This document shows, piece by piece, positions 17,290 through 25,061 of a DNA stretch of 64,000 bases (its first letter is position 1; each line of letters begins with the position of its first letter). The position numbers and the translations under genes were made by a program. The notes beneath the pieces were generated by a model that searched no databases, was not told the origin of the DNA, and worked only from the letters and a program-made list of their open reading frames with translations. The stretch is from Streptomyces sp. TG1A-60 (lineage in GTDB: Bacteria > Actinomycetota > Actinomycetes > Streptomycetales > Streptomycetaceae): the NCBI RefSeq assembly GCF_037201975.1, contig NZ_CP147520.1:3348001-3412000 (forward strand). Reading direction: 5' to 3'.

Positions 17290-17706
17290 ATGGACGACGA
17301 CCTCATCACCGAACGCCGCTCCGTCGCCTGCCCCCAGGTCTTCGGCTACCTGCGCCATGTCACAGGCGGCCCGGCCCGCCACGCGGCGCTCGTCGGCTGC
17401 CTCACCGAGTACTGCCGGCAGCACGAGCTGACCTTGTGCGGCGTGTTCACCGACCGCGAGGCGACGGTTGCCGTCCGCTCGCCCGCCTTCGTCGGCCTCC
17501 TGGACGCACTCGAATTGCCCGACACGTATGGCGCCGTGGTCCCTTCCCTCAGCCACCTCGGCCCAAGGCGCGTCGTATCCGAGCGGCAGCGGCAGATAAC
17601 AGCAACAGACACCCGTCTGATCGTGGTTCGCCCCATCAGGCCGCCGACGGAACGTGCGCCTCTGTTCGGCGTGAGCTCGGGCCTCCAGCACCAAGGGGAT
17701 ACGTGA
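17290..17706 (+). CDS. resolvase N-terminal-like protein lacking the catalytic serine
   Basis: A 138-residue protein whose layout follows the catalytic domain of serine recombinases. GYLRHVTGG stands where the family has YLRVST, EYCRQHELTLCGVFTDRE matches the next helix and strand, LLDALELPD follows, and VVPSLSHLGPR replaces the usual VVxxLDRLGR. The nucleophilic Ser appears to be absent and no DNA-binding domain follows. It is therefore unlikely to recombine DNA and may be a regulatory or structural relative. ATG 17290 is preferred over GTG 17284. It is first in the rightward operon; its stop overlaps the next start (TGATG). Confidence 0.6.
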   Translation: MDDDLITERRSVACPQVFGYLRHVTGGPARHAALVGCLTEYCRQHELTLCGVFTDREATVAVRSPAFVGLLDALELPDTYGAVVPSLSHLGPRRVVSERQRQITATDTRLIVVRPIRPPTERAPLFGVSSGLQHQGDT

Positions 17707-18119
17707 TGTCCGTCCGTGAAGCGCTGCGCAGCGCACCCATGGTCAACGACGTGCCCGGACTCCGCCTCCTCCGAGTCGGCGAAGGCTGGGACCTCGTACG
17801 CACCCCCGCAGCGGTCGGTTTCCTGGCCCTGGCCCACCTGCGGGCCACAGGCACGGCAATCGGCCCGGTGCTCTACGACGGGCCCAACGAACGCCTCTAC
17901 TACGCCATCGACACCGGCACCGCAGGGAGTTGGGGCGACCTGCCGGTCCGGCATCTCACCACCAACTCGTGGCTCGTCGCGCCCAGCCTGCCGTTGATCG
18001 ACGACTGGTTCGGCGGCTGGTGCGAACTGCCCGACGACGAGACCCTCACCAACGCGCACGCCCTGCGTACCGCACTCCAGCACCCGTACGTCGCCACGGC
18101 TCTGGAGACGGTTCGATGA
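17706..18119 (+). CDS. hypothetical protein
   Basis: A 137-residue protein, not assigned to a family with confidence. It contains PGLRLLRVGEGWDLVRTPAA, then LYDGPNERLYYAIDTGTAGSW and ends in an acidic segment rich in Trp and Asp (DDWFGGWCELPDDE). This composition resembles small Streptomyces proteins that share operons with resolvase-like and DUF7848-like genes. No signal peptide or membrane helix. The start overlaps the previous stop and its own stop overlaps the next start (ATGA), so translation is coupled throughout. Confidence 0.65.
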   Translation: MSVREALRSAPMVNDVPGLRLLRVGEGWDLVRTPAAVGFLALAHLRATGTAIGPVLYDGPNERLYYAIDTGTAGSWGDLPVRHLTTNSWLVAPSLPLIDDWFGGWCELPDDETLTNAHALRTALQHPYVATALETVR

Positions 18120-18352
18120 CCAGCCGCGCGATTATCTGCCACAAGAAGTGGACACTCCAGCCCGACCGGGAACCCGACGCCGAGCCCACCACGTACGCGA
18201 TGCAGTGCGCGGTCTGCGGCGAAACCTCACCGCCGGGCACCGACTTCGCCGAACCGCAGAGCTGGGTGTTCACGCATGGTGGCCGCAATCCCTCACACCA
18301 TACGTACCGGGAGATCATCACCCGGCCATGGAGGGCCTGGTGGAAGCCGTGA
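18116..18352 (+). CDS. small Cys-pair protein (DUF7848-like)
   Basis: A 78-residue protein with a central motif YAMQCAVCGETSPP, a CxxC knuckle that could bind zinc, followed by a basic, aromatic C-terminus (RPWRAWWKP). Small proteins of this look are common in Streptomyces next to XRE regulators; I associate it with DUF7848 from memory and cannot confirm it. ATG 18116 overlaps the previous stop (ATGA), and the stop overlaps the next start (GTGA). Confidence 0.65.
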   Translation: MTSRAIICHKKWTLQPDREPDAEPTTYAMQCAVCGETSPPGTDFAEPQSWVFTHGGRNPSHHTYREIITRPWRAWWKP

Positions 18353-18480
18353 ACCACCGTGTCACCGCCCAGGTCACCCGGGCCGCCCGCTACGCCGGAC
18401 CACTGCTGATCGTGCTCGTGTCCGCCTCGTGCGGCTTCGTGATCGGCGTGGCCGCCTTGACCGCACGGATCACGCCCTGA
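18349..18480 (+). CDS. 43-residue single-pass membrane protein
   Basis: GTG 18349 overlaps the preceding stop as GTGA. The product has a short basic N-terminus (NHRVTAQVTRAARYAG) and one hydrophobic segment PLLIVLVSASCGFVIGVAAL long enough to span the membrane. An in-frame ATG at 18328 is an alternative. Function unknown; as part of a tightly coupled operon it may anchor or export a product. Confidence 0.5.
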   Translation: MNHRVTAQVTRAARYAGPLLIVLVSASCGFVIGVAALTARITP

Positions 18481-18583
18481 CCCGCGCTTGGAGAAGGGAT
18501 CCACCGGCCGAGCGGGCAGCCAACCTGATCGCCGCCCACCACCAGGCCGGACCAACCCCTCGCACCCACCTCGTGGAGGTCCC

Positions 18584-19743
18584 ATGATCGAGACGAACAC
18601 CAGCGCCAAGAGGCCGAGGCGGAAAGCAGCTCCGCAGCTCGTGGCCAGCCCGTTTCTCGCCCAGTACCTCCTCGTCCAGCCCGGCCGGGCGGCCGGCGTG
18701 CGCATCCCGGAGGTCCGCTACGAGGAGCTGTGGGCCGCGGGCGCGGAAGGCCGATCCGTCCCGGACTGGCTGGCCGACGCGGCGCGGGAAGCGTGGGGGA
18801 CCGAGTTGCCCGCGTCGCCGGTCGGCGATGTCGTCCTCGTCCGCGAGCGGTCCCGGTACGGGTACGGCAAGGCATCATGGGAGATCAACCTCGGCTGTGA
18901 CTACGACTGCGAGTTCTGCTATCTCGGGGAGAAGCGGTTCGAGGGCCTGGACTGGGCCGGTAAGCAGGCGCTGCTGCAGACGCTGAGGGACGCCGGTGTC
19001 TTGTGGTTGCAGATCACCGGCGGTGAGGCGCTGATCGACCGCGAGTTCGGCGCGGCGTACGAGTACGCCCACCAGCTCGGGATGATGGTCCAGGTCTCGT
19101 CCAACGGCTCCTCGCTGCGGAAGCAGCCGATCCGGGACCTGTTCGCCCGCCACCGGCCGTACCGACTGACCCTGAGCGTCTACGGAGCCACCGCCGAGAC
19201 GTACGACAAGGTGACGCGGAACCGCGGGGCGTTCGGCCGGTTCCTGATGGGCCTGGACGCCGCCCGCGAGGACAGGTTGCCGGTCCGCCTGAACGTGATC
19301 GTCTCGGACGGCAACGCGCACGAGACAGACGCGATGGTGTGCCTCGCGAAGTCGTACGGCTTCCCGCATCAGGTCTTCACGAACATGTCGCCCACGATCG
19401 ACGGCGAGGCGAACCCCCTGGCGACGCAGGCACTGGGGCATCTCAAGGCCCGGAGCATCTTCACCGGCTGCAACGCCGGCCACACGTTCTTCCACGTCAA
19501 CCCGCACGGCATCGCGTCGATCTGCAAGGTCGGCCGCGACCCAAGTGTGAACCTCATCACTGAGGGCGTCGAAGCCCTCCCCGACTCGGCGCGGTCGCCG
19601 AGTCCCTACAGCTCCGCACCGGTGGATGCTCCAGCTGCACGAAGGTCGGCACGTGCCGCACGTGCCGACCGCTGGCCAGGCTCTACCAGGAGGCGGGGGA
19701 CCGACGAGAGCTCTACTGCCAACATGGAGGTTACGGATCATGA
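18584..19743 (+). CDS. radical SAM/SPASM protein, apparent frameshift near the 3' end
   Basis: A 386-residue radical SAM enzyme once the frame is repaired. The N-terminal 95 residues may recognise the substrate. The [4Fe-4S]/SAM motif is CDYDCEFC (Cys105, 109, 112), followed by LQITGGEAL and QVSSNGSSL. At the C run 19579-19582 the frame is lost; one extra C restores GGCSSCTKVGTCRTCRPL and LYCQHGG, a Cys-rich SPASM-like auxiliary cluster domain, ending at 19743. GTGGAGG lies just upstream of ATG 18584. The restored stop overlaps the start of a 70-codon peptide gene (ATGA), the classic layout for a peptide-modifying enzyme and its substrate. Confidence 0.82.
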
Positions 19744-19952
19744 CTCCGCCCACCGCACTCCTGACCCCGCCTCGCGAACCGGTCATGCTCACCATCGGCC
19801 GACGTCCGGCGGACAACCCGACCAGCGCCCTGCCGGTGCCGCTGATCGCCGCGTCGATCAAGGACGACGAGTTCCAGATCATCGCCGACCTGGACGAGGC
19901 TGCCGAGGGCGCCGAGTGCAGCTGCTCTGCTGGGGATGACCAGCCGTACTAG
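19740..19952 (+). CDS. candidate RiPP precursor peptide (70 residues)
   Basis: A small ORF overlapping the repaired stop of the radical SAM gene by ATGA. It begins MTPPTALLTPPREP, has an acidic leader-like middle DDEFQIIADLDEAAEG and ends AECSCSAGDDQPY, so its only two cysteines lie close to the C-terminus in a CSC motif. Size, acidic leader, Cys-bearing tail and coupling to a SPASM-type enzyme all fit a ribosomally made, modified peptide. The leader loosely recalls FxLD-type leaders, but no known family was matched. A perfect hairpin terminator follows at 20001-20033. Confidence 0.6.
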   Translation: MTPPTALLTPPREPVMLTIGRRPADNPTSALPVPLIAASIKDDEFQIIADLDEAAEGAECSCSAGDDQPY

Positions 19953-20000
19953 ATCCATCACGGGCGGCGCCCGTGCCGCCCGCTCGTTCCACCCCCTCAG

Positions 20001-20033
20001 TGCCGCCCCGGCCTTACCCTGGCCGGGGCGGCA
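20001..20033 (+). terminator. perfect 13-bp hairpin after the peptide gene
   Basis: TGCCGCCCCGGCC (20001-20013), a 7-nt loop, then the exact complement at 20021-20033, followed by TTCCCC. It separates the peptide gene from the phosphotransferase and should stop or attenuate transcription there, which could keep peptide mRNA in excess over downstream message. Confidence 0.65.
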
Positions 20034-20067
20034 TTCCCCGTACCCGAGCACCCTTGAGGAACCGCGC

Positions 20068-20874
20068 GTGTCCATGTCCCGCATCCCCTTCGAACAGCTA
20101 CCCGCCGACGTCCGCCGAGCCATCGCCGACAAGAGCGGCGCCGTCCATCAGGCAGCCACCGCGCCGGCCGGCATGAACTCCGGCGTCGCCTCCGTCCTAG
20201 AGACCGAAAGCGGCAGGGTCTTCGTGAAGGGCATCCCGACCGACCACCCCCAGGTCGGTGCGCAGCGCCGCGAGGCGGCGATTTCCCCGCATCTTCCGGC
20301 GTCCTGCCCACGCCTGTACTGGCATCTGGAGCTCGATGGCTGGAGCCTTCTTGGCTACGAGGTGGTCGACGGCCGCCACGCCGACTACGCGCCCGGCTCA
20401 CCCGACCTGCCGCTCGTGGAAGCCGCCCTCACCGAACTACAAGCCGTCACGGCCCCGGCCGACATCGAAATCAAGGACGCTGTCGACCGGTGGGCGGACT
20501 ACGCCCCGCCGGGGACGTTGCAGTACTTCAGCGGTGACATCCTCCTGCACACCGACTTCGCCAGGGATAACGTACTGATCGTCGGCAAACAGGCCCGGCT
20601 CGTCGATTGGGCGTGGCCGACGCGAGGTGCAGCATGGATCGACCCAGGCGCCCTGACACTGAGACTCATGGACTCCGGCCACCCGGTGGCGGAGGCGGTC
20701 GCCTTCGCGGGCCGCTTCCCGTCATGGCGGGACGCCGAACCGGAAGCCCTCGCGGCGTTCGGCGCGGCCACCGCGGCACTGTGGCAAGAGATCGCCGAGG
20801 AAGACGAGATCCCGTGGAAGCGGCGGATGGCAGAGCGGGCGGCGACACTCGCGTATGTCCTTGCCAAGGGGTAG
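20068..20874 (+). CDS. aminoglycoside phosphotransferase-family kinase
   Basis: A 268-residue small-molecule kinase fold. The catalytic loop is HTDFARDNVLIV (about 160-171), with the HxDxxxxN pattern, and VDWAWPTRG stands for the metal-binding D. An N-lobe Lys is in GRVFVKGIP. GTG 20068 is chosen because GAGGA lies seven bases upstream; ATG 20074 is the alternative. Substrate unknown. Its place at the end of the radical SAM operon suggests product modification or self-resistance, but members of this family often have unrelated roles. Confidence 0.78.
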   Translation: MSMSRIPFEQLPADVRRAIADKSGAVHQAATAPAGMNSGVASVLETESGRVFVKGIPTDHPQVGAQRREAAISPHLPASCPRLYWHLELDGWSLLGYEVVDGRHADYAPGSPDLPLVEAALTELQAVTAPADIEIKDAVDRWADYAPPGTLQYFSGDILLHTDFARDNVLIVGKQARLVDWAWPTRGAAWIDPGALTLRLMDSGHPVAEAVAFAGRFPSWRDAEPEALAAFGAATAALWQEIAEEDEIPWKRRMAERAATLAYVLAKG

Positions 20875-21501
20875 GTAGCACAGCACCGCCCGGAAGGTGT
20901 CCAGCTGTCGCCCGAGGCCGGGTAGGACTACGCCTCCACGACTACCGGCTCCAGCCTGTGGTGGCCAATCAGCCCAAGCCGCCTTGTCGTCCTCAGTTCG
21001 GACCTTCAAGGCGTCAAGGTCGTTGGGTGCGGCTCCTTTGGCGGGACACCATGACCTGGGAGTTCGTCAGTTTGATCACTCGCGCCGTCATCGGCTGCCG
21101 AGGCGTCCTCGCAGGTGACCGGGATCATGGGCGCGGAGATCACGACTGGGAGAGCCGCAGGTCGGATCGTGCGGCTCCCAGAAGCCCGGAACGATCAGCT
21201 AGCAATTGTGAAGCAGCAGGTACGGAAGGGTGTGTTGGTCCCTCCAGAGGAGCCGCACCCGAGCCAGTTTGATACCTCCTGGTGGCGGAACTGGTACGCC
21301 GTGCCGGAGATCCGCAGCAGGTCGGCCCCGTAGGCCCAGTGGAGAAAGGTGCCGAGCCGCCAGGGCAGTCGGCCAAGGGAACAGCAGAGGAAGACCGACC
21401 TGGCGACGGATCTGGTCCGGAACAGCGGGAGAAGCACGGCGAACGAGCGAACGAGACTGTAATGCGCGGGCGCTACCGGACACAGACGAGGTGGAGGACG
21501 C
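20875..21501. other. intergenic stretch with an imperfect long-range inverted repeat
   Basis: About 630 bases without a convincing gene. GGGTGCGGCTCCT at 21025-21037 has an exact inverted copy at 21248-21260 with partial matching beyond, enclosing about 210 bp. This could be a decayed insertion or a large hairpin. The end of the stretch should hold the sigma-factor gene promoter. Confidence 0.35.
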
Positions 21502-22077
21502 TTGTGGCCGGTAGAGGGTGGGGTGGGTGGGAGCGTGGACGAAGGCGAATGGGACACCTTCGAAGTGGTCTACCGGGCCGCCTACAGACCCGTGCTGCGG
21601 TTCCTCAGACGGAGGCTGCCCTCAGGCGACGCCGAGGATGCTGCTGCCGAGGTGTTCACCGTGGCCTGGCGCCGCTGGGGAGACAGGCATGGGCCACCGT
21701 TGCCATGGCTCTACGGAATCGCCCGAAAGGTCGCTGCGAACCACCGACGTGCCATCGGTCGGTTCGAGGCGCTGGGGAAACGTCTGGAGATTTCGACGAC
21801 CGAAGGTACGGAGGCATCGGCCGAGGACGCCGCCCTCGATCGCCTCGGCGCGGCGAGCGCTCTGGCCAGGTTGTCGGCGACCGACCGTGAGGTTCTGCTG
21901 TTGGTGTCGTGGGACGGTCTTGATGTGGGTGACGCCGCCAAGGTCATGGGGCGCAGCCGTGCGACGTTCGCCGTCCAACTGCACCGTGCCCGAGTGCGTT
22001 TGGAGCGTGTGCTGGCCCACGCGGGCCCGGCGTCGGTGCGGAAGCAGCCTTTGACATCGGAGGGGAGAAGCAGATGA
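21502..22077 (+). CDS. ECF/SigE-like RNA polymerase sigma factor
   Basis: A 191-residue sigma factor with region 2 (FEVVYRAAYRPVLRFLRRRL, DAAAEVFTVAWRRW, PWLYGIARKVAANHRR) and region 4 (LSATDREVLLLVSWDGLDVG then an HTH RSRATFAVQLHRARVRL). TTG 21502 follows GGAGG closely; GTG 21535 is a plausible later start just before DEGEWDTFEVV. Its stop overlaps the start of the next gene (ATGA), whose product is a membrane protein of the kind that accompanies ECF factors, so the pair is probably a signal-responsive switch. Confidence 0.88.
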   Translation: MWPVEGGVGGSVDEGEWDTFEVVYRAAYRPVLRFLRRRLPSGDAEDAAAEVFTVAWRRWGDRHGPPLPWLYGIARKVAANHRRAIGRFEALGKRLEISTTEGTEASAEDAALDRLGAASALARLSATDREVLLLVSWDGLDVGDAAKVMGRSRATFAVQLHRARVRLERVLAHAGPASVRKQPLTSEGRSR

Positions 22078-23150
22078 GCCGAGACGTGGAGGCAGTGAGG
22101 GCGCTGCTGCCTCGAGACGACGACCCCGCCAGCGACCAAGCGGACGGTGCGGGCCTGACCGAGAGGGCGGAGCGGGAACTCGCCCTGCTCCGAAGCTCAG
22201 CCGCCCGGCAGCGCTCCGTACGGGCACGGCGCGGCCCGGGACGCAGGAGTGTGCTGGGCGCCGCGGCGGTCCTGGCAGGCGCATCGGTTGTCGTACTGAA
22301 CGGTGGGCTGCCGTGGCCGGGGGAAGGGGGCGGAGCGTCGGCGGTGGCGGTCACACCTCCGGTGCTCTTCTTGTCGCCCGTGCCGGAGACTCCCGAGAAG
22401 TATCTCCGGGACATGGCCAAGCGGGTGGAGGTTCTGCCCGAAGAGCACTCCGGCGGAAGCTATCAGTACTCCAAGACATGGGGCTGGTGGCTGAATACGG
22501 CAGGTGATGTACCAGGTGGGGTCGCCAATGCGGCGGTGCCGACCGTGACCGAGTCCTGGGTCGACAGGCAAGGCGGCGGACGGAAGCTCAGCACATACGG
22601 GGATCCGATCTTCCCCAACCCGGACCAGGAGAGAGAGGCGCGGGAAGCCGGGCTCGTATCGGGGAAGAAGATCGACGACGCCGAATACGGGCCTGGCCAG
22701 TTCCCTGGTGGATCCCCCTGGCAGGAGATCGAGCCCTTCGCGCAGAACCCTGATGGGTTGTCGCGGCAGCTTGAGACGGTGAACTGGGAAGGAGGGCTGA
22801 TCATTTCCGGAGTATCGGACATGCTCACCTACGCGTCGCGATCCGGCCCCATAGCTCCGGGGCTTCGGGCAGCGGCCCTGAGAGTACTGGCGGACGCTCC
22901 GGGCCTGCGGGTCTCGACCACCACCACCTGGAAAGGAAGCAAGGTGGTGGCGGTGACTCAGGAAGAGGTCTGGAAGGGCAGCACCATGCGGACTTCCGTT
23001 TTCTTCGATCCCACAACCGGTTACCCGATGGGAAGCGAGGAGGCCCTTTTCGGTAGTCCGCTCAGCCTGAACGTCCGGGTGCCGGCCACACTGGCAGTGA
23101 CCGAGACATTGAAGCGCCGGACAGTATCCACCACGGACGAAAGGTCCTGA
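22074..23150 (+). CDS. CU044_5270-like membrane protein, sigma-factor partner
   Basis: A 358-residue protein with a short cytoplasmic N-terminus (about 60 residues), one membrane helix (SVLGAAAVLAGASVVVLNGG, about 60-79) and a large extracytoplasmic domain. The layout matches CU044_5270-family proteins, which are nearly always coupled to ECF sigma genes in actinomycetes and may act as anti-sigma factors or sensors. ATG 22074 overlaps the sigma stop. I see no zinc-binding anti-sigma HxxxCxxC motif, so how it would hold the sigma factor is unclear. Confidence 0.75.
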   Translation: MSRDVEAVRALLPRDDDPASDQADGAGLTERAERELALLRSSAARQRSVRARRGPGRRSVLGAAAVLAGASVVVLNGGLPWPGEGGGASAVAVTPPVLFLSPVPETPEKYLRDMAKRVEVLPEEHSGGSYQYSKTWGWWLNTAGDVPGGVANAAVPTVTESWVDRQGGGRKLSTYGDPIFPNPDQEREAREAGLVSGKKIDDAEYGPGQFPGGSPWQEIEPFAQNPDGLSRQLETVNWEGGLIISGVSDMLTYASRSGPIAPGLRAAALRVLADAPGLRVSTTTTWKGSKVVAVTQEEVWKGSTMRTSVFFDPTTGYPMGSEEALFGSPLSLNVRVPATLAVTETLKRRTVSTTDERS

Positions 23151-23152
23151 GA

Positions 23153-23575
23153 ATGCCCGAGAGGAAACGCGCTCGTCCATCCGTCTTGGACACCCTCTCC
23201 CTTCCGGGACCTCATCCGGCCGATCAAGAGCACCCTGCGGAACGGCTGATGGGAGACGTCAGGCGCGGCGTCGAACAGCGCCGGTATCTGCGCGGGATGA
23301 TCTTTCCGGAAATCGCCGTCGTGGAGAGGTTGTACGGTCTGTCGGAGAACGAGGTTCGGGCGGCAATCAGGCGACTCAGAGACGAGGAATTGCTGCAACT
23401 GCACGACGACTACCAGGAGACCTACTTCATCGATGTCGGTCATGGAACCCCGAGTCGGGAATCGACGGACGCCGGACTCGCCGCCCAGGTGGCCGATTTG
23501 ACCGCGAGACTGCAGGAGCTCAGCAGCCGTGTTCAAACTCTGGAGTCCATGGTTCTGGGCCGTGACGACGGGTGA
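23153..23575 (+). CDS. small winged-helix-like protein with C-terminal coiled coil
   Basis: A 140-residue protein. The middle (RGMIFPEIAVVERLYGLSEN then EVRAAIRRLRDEELLQLHD) resembles a GntR-type winged helix; the last 45 residues (AAQVADLTARLQELSSRVQTL) form leucine heptads typical of a dimerising coiled coil. It starts two bases after the previous stop, so it belongs to the sigma operon. It may be an additional regulator. No close family recognised. Confidence 0.65.
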   Translation: MPERKRARPSVLDTLSLPGPHPADQEHPAERLMGDVRRGVEQRRYLRGMIFPEIAVVERLYGLSENEVRAAIRRLRDEELLQLHDDYQETYFIDVGHGTPSRESTDAGLAAQVADLTARLQELSSRVQTLESMVLGRDDG

Positions 23576-23678
23576 TCACCGGCGTGTGCGAGCCGACTGG
23601 CACCGCACACGCCGGGGAGGAGCTTCAGCAAGCGACGTGGAGCGCTTGCCCCCCATGGCTCGGCTGTCAGGCCGCGCC

Positions 23679-24386
23679 CTACCTGCGGCAGGCCGTGAAG
23701 CTGCTGAACTTGTTGTCGTGGAATGAGTCCAGCTGTGAGATCTTGGTGTACGGAGGCACTCGGAGTGCATTGCCTGTGAACCAGTCGTGGTACAAGGTTA
23801 GATTCATTCCCCAGAAGTCGATGTTTTTCGTCGTGTTGACGACTCCTGTGGTCTTGTTGTTGAACCCGTAATCCGCGAAGTTGATGCCGGAAGAGCAATG
23901 GGCGTGGTTCCACTGAACTCGACGGCCTTCGAATCCCGCGTACTGGTAGAAGCAATACCAGCGGTTGTCGTTCGCGCCGGCTGGGCACCCGTTCCAGTTT
24001 GCCGCCTCTGCCTGCACATCTTCCACTTCGGCCTCGGATACGCCGTCGAGTGCGAGAGCAGCCTCGGTGGGCGCCGGGGCGGCTGCTTCTCCAGGGAGAG
24101 GCAGCGCCATGATCACTTCGCCGTCGTTCCAGGAGATTTCATTCGCACTGACCTGCGCCGCCCCATTGTTGGTCTCGGCGATGGTTGCGTCGATTTCTGC
24201 TTGGAGAGTCAGGCGCTCGTCGGTCGTCAGGCTCTGGACTTCGCCGCGGCTGTCTTCTGCTGCGACGGCCGGCAGTGACGGTATGCCTTCGGCGGCGGCT
24301 GTCGGAGCGCCCATGGCCAGTGACGAGGCGACCAAAGCTGCCCCACCAGCGAAAGATGCCGCCGAAAAGCGGATGGATCTACCCAC
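23679..24386 (-). CDS. secreted peptidase inhibitor family I36-like protein
   Basis: A 235-residue exported protein. GTG 24386 opens a Sec signal peptide (RFSAASFAGGAALVASSLAM, cleavage near APTAAAEG), followed by a propeptide-like acidic region. The C-terminal 90 residues have the beta-gamma-crystallin-like I36 pattern: CPAGANDNRWYCFYQYAGFE, CSSGINFADYGFNN and a closing FSSFTACRR with paired cysteines. Family members inhibit metalloproteases such as SmpI targets. It is convergent with the sigma-factor operon and may act on proteases outside the cell; this is inference. Confidence 0.82.
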   Translation of the reverse strand: MGRSIRFSAASFAGGAALVASSLAMGAPTAAAEGIPSLPAVAAEDSRGEVQSLTTDERLTLQAEIDATIAETNNGAAQVSANEISWNDGEVIMALPLPGEAAAPAPTEAALALDGVSEAEVEDVQAEAANWNGCPAGANDNRWYCFYQYAGFEGRRVQWNHAHCSSGINFADYGFNNKTTGVVNTTKNIDFWGMNLTLYHDWFTGNALRVPPYTKISQLDSFHDNKFSSFTACRR

Positions 24387-24642
24387 CGTTCCGTTCCCTT
24401 CCGGTCGTTGACAGACGCACCGTACGGGTACGTGAGTGACTTCTGGGAGATTCTGTGCAGAATCCTTGAAAAGTGAGAAAGGGGACTCCGCCGGTAGGTG
24501 TTATTCCACTTCGGCAGCGGCCCCTTCGGCTGCCGGTCGACGAAGAGCGCCACTCGGGGTCGTCGAGATCGGCGTGGAGCACCGGGACCCAGTTCATGAA
24601 CCCGAGGGTGGCATCAAGGCGTTGCAGGATGCCGACCGTCCG

Positions 24643-25031
24643 TTACTCCAGCGGGCCGGGGTGGGCGAGGGTCTCCGTTCGGACGGGAAGCCGTAGCGAG
24701 ACGGGGAGTTCCTGCTGCATGGCTGGGCGCGCGCCGGACGGGAAGACCGTGCGGAGCATGGGGTGCCGGGCCATGAGGACGTCGACGGCCCGTTGGAACA
24801 GGCCCGGGTCCAGGCCGCCGTGGATACGGAAGCGGGCCAGCGTCGAAGAACCGCCCCCGCGGCCCCACCTCGGGACACGGGCACGTCCAGCACCCGCGCC
24901 CACACCGCCCGCACGGCCTCGCGGGCCTCCCGCAGTGAACGGGGAACGCGCCACCGTCTCCCGCCCTCGGCCTTGCCCCCGTCCTCCGCAGCGGGGTCGA
25001 CCGCAGCCGACGTGCCGACCACCCCCGACAT
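24643..25031 (-). pseudogene. NRPS remnant: carrier start and condensation-domain fragment
   Basis: A degraded stretch reading in more than one frame. One frame shows AREAVRAVWARVLDVP, like the start of a carrier domain; another gives ARFRIHGGLDPGLFQRAVDV and MARHPMLRTVFPSGARP, the opening of a condensation domain, then stops at 24643. No HHxxxDG motif survives. It directly follows the truncated acyl-AMP ligase, the FAAL-carrier-C order that starts lipopeptide assembly lines. It is a dead remnant. Confidence 0.55.
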
Positions 25032-25061
25032 GCCGGCCGCCTCCCCCGTGCCGGTGGTGGA

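Noticed and set aside
14136..19952. The flavoprotein as an EpiD-like decarboxylase acting on the small peptide
   Set aside because: EpiD-type enzymes need a C-terminal cysteine; the peptide ends in QPY. The genes are also in opposite operons, so I do not claim a lanthipeptide-type decarboxylation.
21115..21333. A 72-codon rightward ORF in the intergenic stretch
   Set aside because: It spans one arm of the long inverted repeat, has weak codon bias and shows no motif; more likely chance.
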